Assembly: GCA_016192075.1 (NCBI GenBank)
Contig: JACPUU010000017.1
Span: forward strand, 119,763 to 183,762
Direction: 5' to 3'
From: Bacteroidota bacterium
Lineage (GTDB): Bacteria > Bacteroidota > Bacteroidia > Flavobacteriales_D > Crocinitomicaceae
Length of the DNA: 64,000 nt
Within the stretch, counting starts at the first letter, position 1; each line of letters starts with the position of its first letter. The translations under genes and the position numbers were made by a program. Shown in pieces: positions 62,311-64,000 of this stretch. The notes below the pieces were generated by a model that saw only the letters and a program-made list of their open reading frames with translations, was not told the origin of the DNA and ran no database searches.

Positions 62311-62345
62311 GTTAATACATCGTTTGTAAAACGAACTTTCGGGAG

Positions 62346-62385
62346 AAAGAGGATTCGCAAAAGCGGATCCTCTTTTTGCTTTTTT
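62346..62385 (+). terminator. intrinsic terminator after the beta-helix lipoprotein gene
   Basis: AAAGAGGAT-T-CGC (62346-62358), a 4-nt A loop and GCG-G-ATCCTCTTT (62363-62375) form a long stem with one mismatch, followed by further T. A candidate promoter TAATTTTG (62431-62438) for the next gene lies beyond it. Confidence 0.85.
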
Positions 62386-62531
62386 ATAATAGTATAATAT
62401 TCTGTTTACCGGTAGATAAAGTAACCGTCTTAATTTTGTTTCAAAGCTTCTCATGATATCCTTGATTCCGGGTTATTTCACATAACCGGATGAAACCATG
62501 AACAAGCAAAAATTTCAGCCTCTTTTTTTCA

Positions 62532-64000
62532 ATGGTACTGGAATCTTGTAATCCGAAATCAAAATCCGGATTTTTAGTAAAGCAACTCTTTTTTATTTTG
62601 TTCATTTTCCTTTTTCAGAGTGGTTATGCGCAGTCCATTGTAATCAATGAGGTTTCGCAAGGCTCTTCCGGAAACCAGGAATATGTTGAATTTCTGGTGA
62701 CCGGTCCGGCTTTGGTGAATTGTACCGATACACCACCGTGTATTGATTTACGCGGCTATATTTTTGATGATAACAATGGCTACCTGAATGGATTTCCAAC
62801 ATCCGGAGTTGGAATTGCAGCTGGCGCCTGCCGTTTTTCCAATGATTTGTTTTGGGCCTGCATTCCTGCCGGTACATTAATTGTCATTTACAATGATGCA
62901 GATGTGAATGGCTCTATTCCGCCTCAGGATATTGACATGGCAGATGGAAACTGTGCCATAACTATCCCTGTTTCATCGGCACTTTTTGAAAAGCACACCA
63001 CTTTGCCAAGTTCTGCAAACAGCTTGTATGCCGCCGCCGGATGGGTTTCAGGAGGCAGCTGGACAAACATTTCCATGGCTAATGCTGCTGATGGATTTCA
63101 GATTTATGCACCGTCAAACACCACGGTTCCGGTATTCAGCATTGGCTGGGGACCAACCAATAACCTGGGTGATATTTACATGGGTTCAGGTTCTGCCGCA
63201 GGTAATGTTTTTTATGCGAATGATTGCGACTATTTTAATCAGGCCAGTTGGATAGATGGCTCAGCAACCACTGATCAGAGTCCGGGTTCACTGAATATGG
63301 TTCAGGCTTCCTGTGCTGGTTTGATGAATGCCAACTGCAATCCGCCAACCGTTGTAATTGTTCCGGTAGATGAAACATGTACCGGACTTTGTGATGGGTC
63401 GGCTACAGCAACTGTAACGGGTGGTATGCCTGCATTTGTGTATTCCTGGAGTCCCGCTCCGGGTGCCGGTCAGGGGACAGCAACCATCAGTGGCTTGTGC
63501 GGGGGAACTTCATACACCCTTACGTTAACAAACGACAACGGTAACGGTTGTATTTTGACAGAAAATGTAACTATTGGAAGTGGCGCTGCCTCCGTAGTTC
63601 CAACATTTGCTGCGGTTGCTCCAATTTGTTCGGGTGATGCATTGGCAGCTTTGCCAACCACATCAATCAATGGAATCACCGGAACGTGGTCGCCAGCATT
63701 GAATAACACCGCAACCACTACTTATACCTTTACGCCAACCGCGGGTCAGTGTGCAACCACAACTACATTGACCATTACGGTGAATCCAAACATAACACCA
63801 ACATTTGCTGCGGTTGCTCCAATTTGTTCCGGTGATGCATTGACAGCTTTGCCAACTACATCTACCAACAGTATTACCGGAACGTGGTCTCCAGCAATAG
63901 ATAATACAGCAACCACTACCTATACCTTTACGCCAACCGCGGGCCAGTGCGCAACCACAACCACACTAACCATTACGGTGAATCCAAATGTAACACCAAC
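62532..64000 (+). CDS. secreted LTD/SprB-like adhesin with 66-residue tandem repeats, 3' end outside window
   Basis: The frame is open from an ATG at 62532 to the window edge (489 codons shown). A long-n-region signal peptide ends near residue 36 (SGYAQS). The first domain (about 37-260, I-V-I-N-E-V-S-Q-G-S-S-G-N-Q-E-Y-V-E-F) resembles a lamin-tail domain. An SprB-like repeat follows (C-T-G-L-C-D-G-S-A-T-A-T-V-T-G-G). From 63600 there are tandem Ig-like repeats of exactly 198 bp (66 residues); the first two start at 63600 and 63798 and a third begins at 63996. A T9SS tail domain is expected beyond the window. Confidence 0.85.
   Translation, partial: MVLESCNPKSKSGFLVKQLFFILFIFLFQSGYAQSIVINEVSQGSSGNQEYVEFLVTGPALVNCTDTPPCIDLRGYIFDDNNGYLNGFPTSGVGIAAGACRFSNDLFWACIPAGTLIVIYNDADVNGSIPPQDIDMADGNCAITIPVSSALFEKHTTLPSSANSLYAAAGWVSGGSWTNISMANAADGFQIYAPSNTTVPVFSIGWGPTNNLGDIYMGSGSAAGNVFYANDCDYFNQASWIDGSATTDQSPGSLNMVQASCAGLMNANCNPPTVVIVPVDETCTGLCDGSATATVTGGMPAFVYSWSPAPGAGQGTATISGLCGGTSYTLTLTNDNGNGCILTENVTIGSGAASVVPTFAAVAPICSGDALAALPTTSINGITGTWSPALNNTATTTYTFTPTAGQCATTTTLTITVNPNITPTFAAVAPICSGDALTALPTTSTNSITGTWSPAIDNTATTTYTFTPTAGQCATTTTLTITVNPNVTP

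Noticed and set aside
1..64000. tRNA, rRNA and riboswitch signatures
   Set aside because: No cloverleaf, CCA-like ends or known riboswitch cores were noticed by eye; a covariance search was not possible.

Overview
The window looks like a chromosomal segment from a member of the Bacteroidota, most likely Flavobacteriales and possibly close to Crocinitomicaceae/Fluviicola (the family-level guess is weak). The evidence is the gliding locus mutY-ssb-gldE-gldD, type IX secretion (T9SS) tail domains, two TonB-dependent receptors with carboxypeptidase-like N-termini, DUF4271-hemD, promoters of the TTTG-N19-TAnnTTTG type, and almost no Shine-Dalgarno sites. About 48 genes are supported. I see no rRNA, tRNA or CRISPR.

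Layout. 0-9 kb: a truncated TPR sensor protein, a DUF4349 membrane protein, an S9A oligopeptidase lipoprotein and a large secreted BNR-repeat protein with a T9SS tail. 9.2-11.5 kb: DinD, an NYN-LOTUS RNase-like protein and a cold-shock-domain protein. 11.5-14.2 kb (minus strand): recX, RNase G, a 30-residue very basic mini-protein missed by length cut-offs, and HU. 14.3-18.8 kb: mutY, ssb, gldE, gldD and a sensor kinase, tightly packed. 19-22.2 kb (minus): an Mla-type ABC permease and ATPase followed by a coiled-coil membrane protein and a DUF1684 protein. 22.5-31 kb: DUF2797, envelope proteins, DUF5916, glutaryl-CoA dehydrogenase, DUF4271 and hemD. 31-34 kb: a CotH-kinase/beta-helix lipoprotein. 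34-43.3 kb: PBP1A, then scoA and scoB separated by a small gene and a membrane glycosyltransferase-like gene, then a FAD oxidoreductase and a second polytopic membrane protein.

The most unusual part is 43.4-49.2 kb. A 1160-residue WD40-caspase protein is followed by a REP/RAYT island. A Y1-type REP-associated tyrosine transposase gene (48289-48864) is flanked by six copies of one 54-bp module, made of a 23-nt palindrome, a 14-nt spacer and a 17-nt palindrome. Three copies lie on the left in one orientation and three on the right in the opposite orientation. An A+T-rich HNH-type gene sits between the left copies. The last copies on the right arose by tandem duplication that includes the 3' end of the transposase gene.

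49-64 kb: a TonB-dependent receptor, a membrane-anchored LytTR regulator, gpsA and polA (convergent, sharing a hairpin terminator), a GC-rich repeat patch, and an OmpR/PhoB-type response regulator. The regulator is divergent from a second TonB-dependent receptor and a beta-helix lipoprotein; the shared upstream region carries TTAACC direct repeats. The window ends inside a secreted adhesin-like gene with near-identical 198-bp tandem repeats. All functions are read from sequence patterns by eye and family names come from recall; no database search was run.
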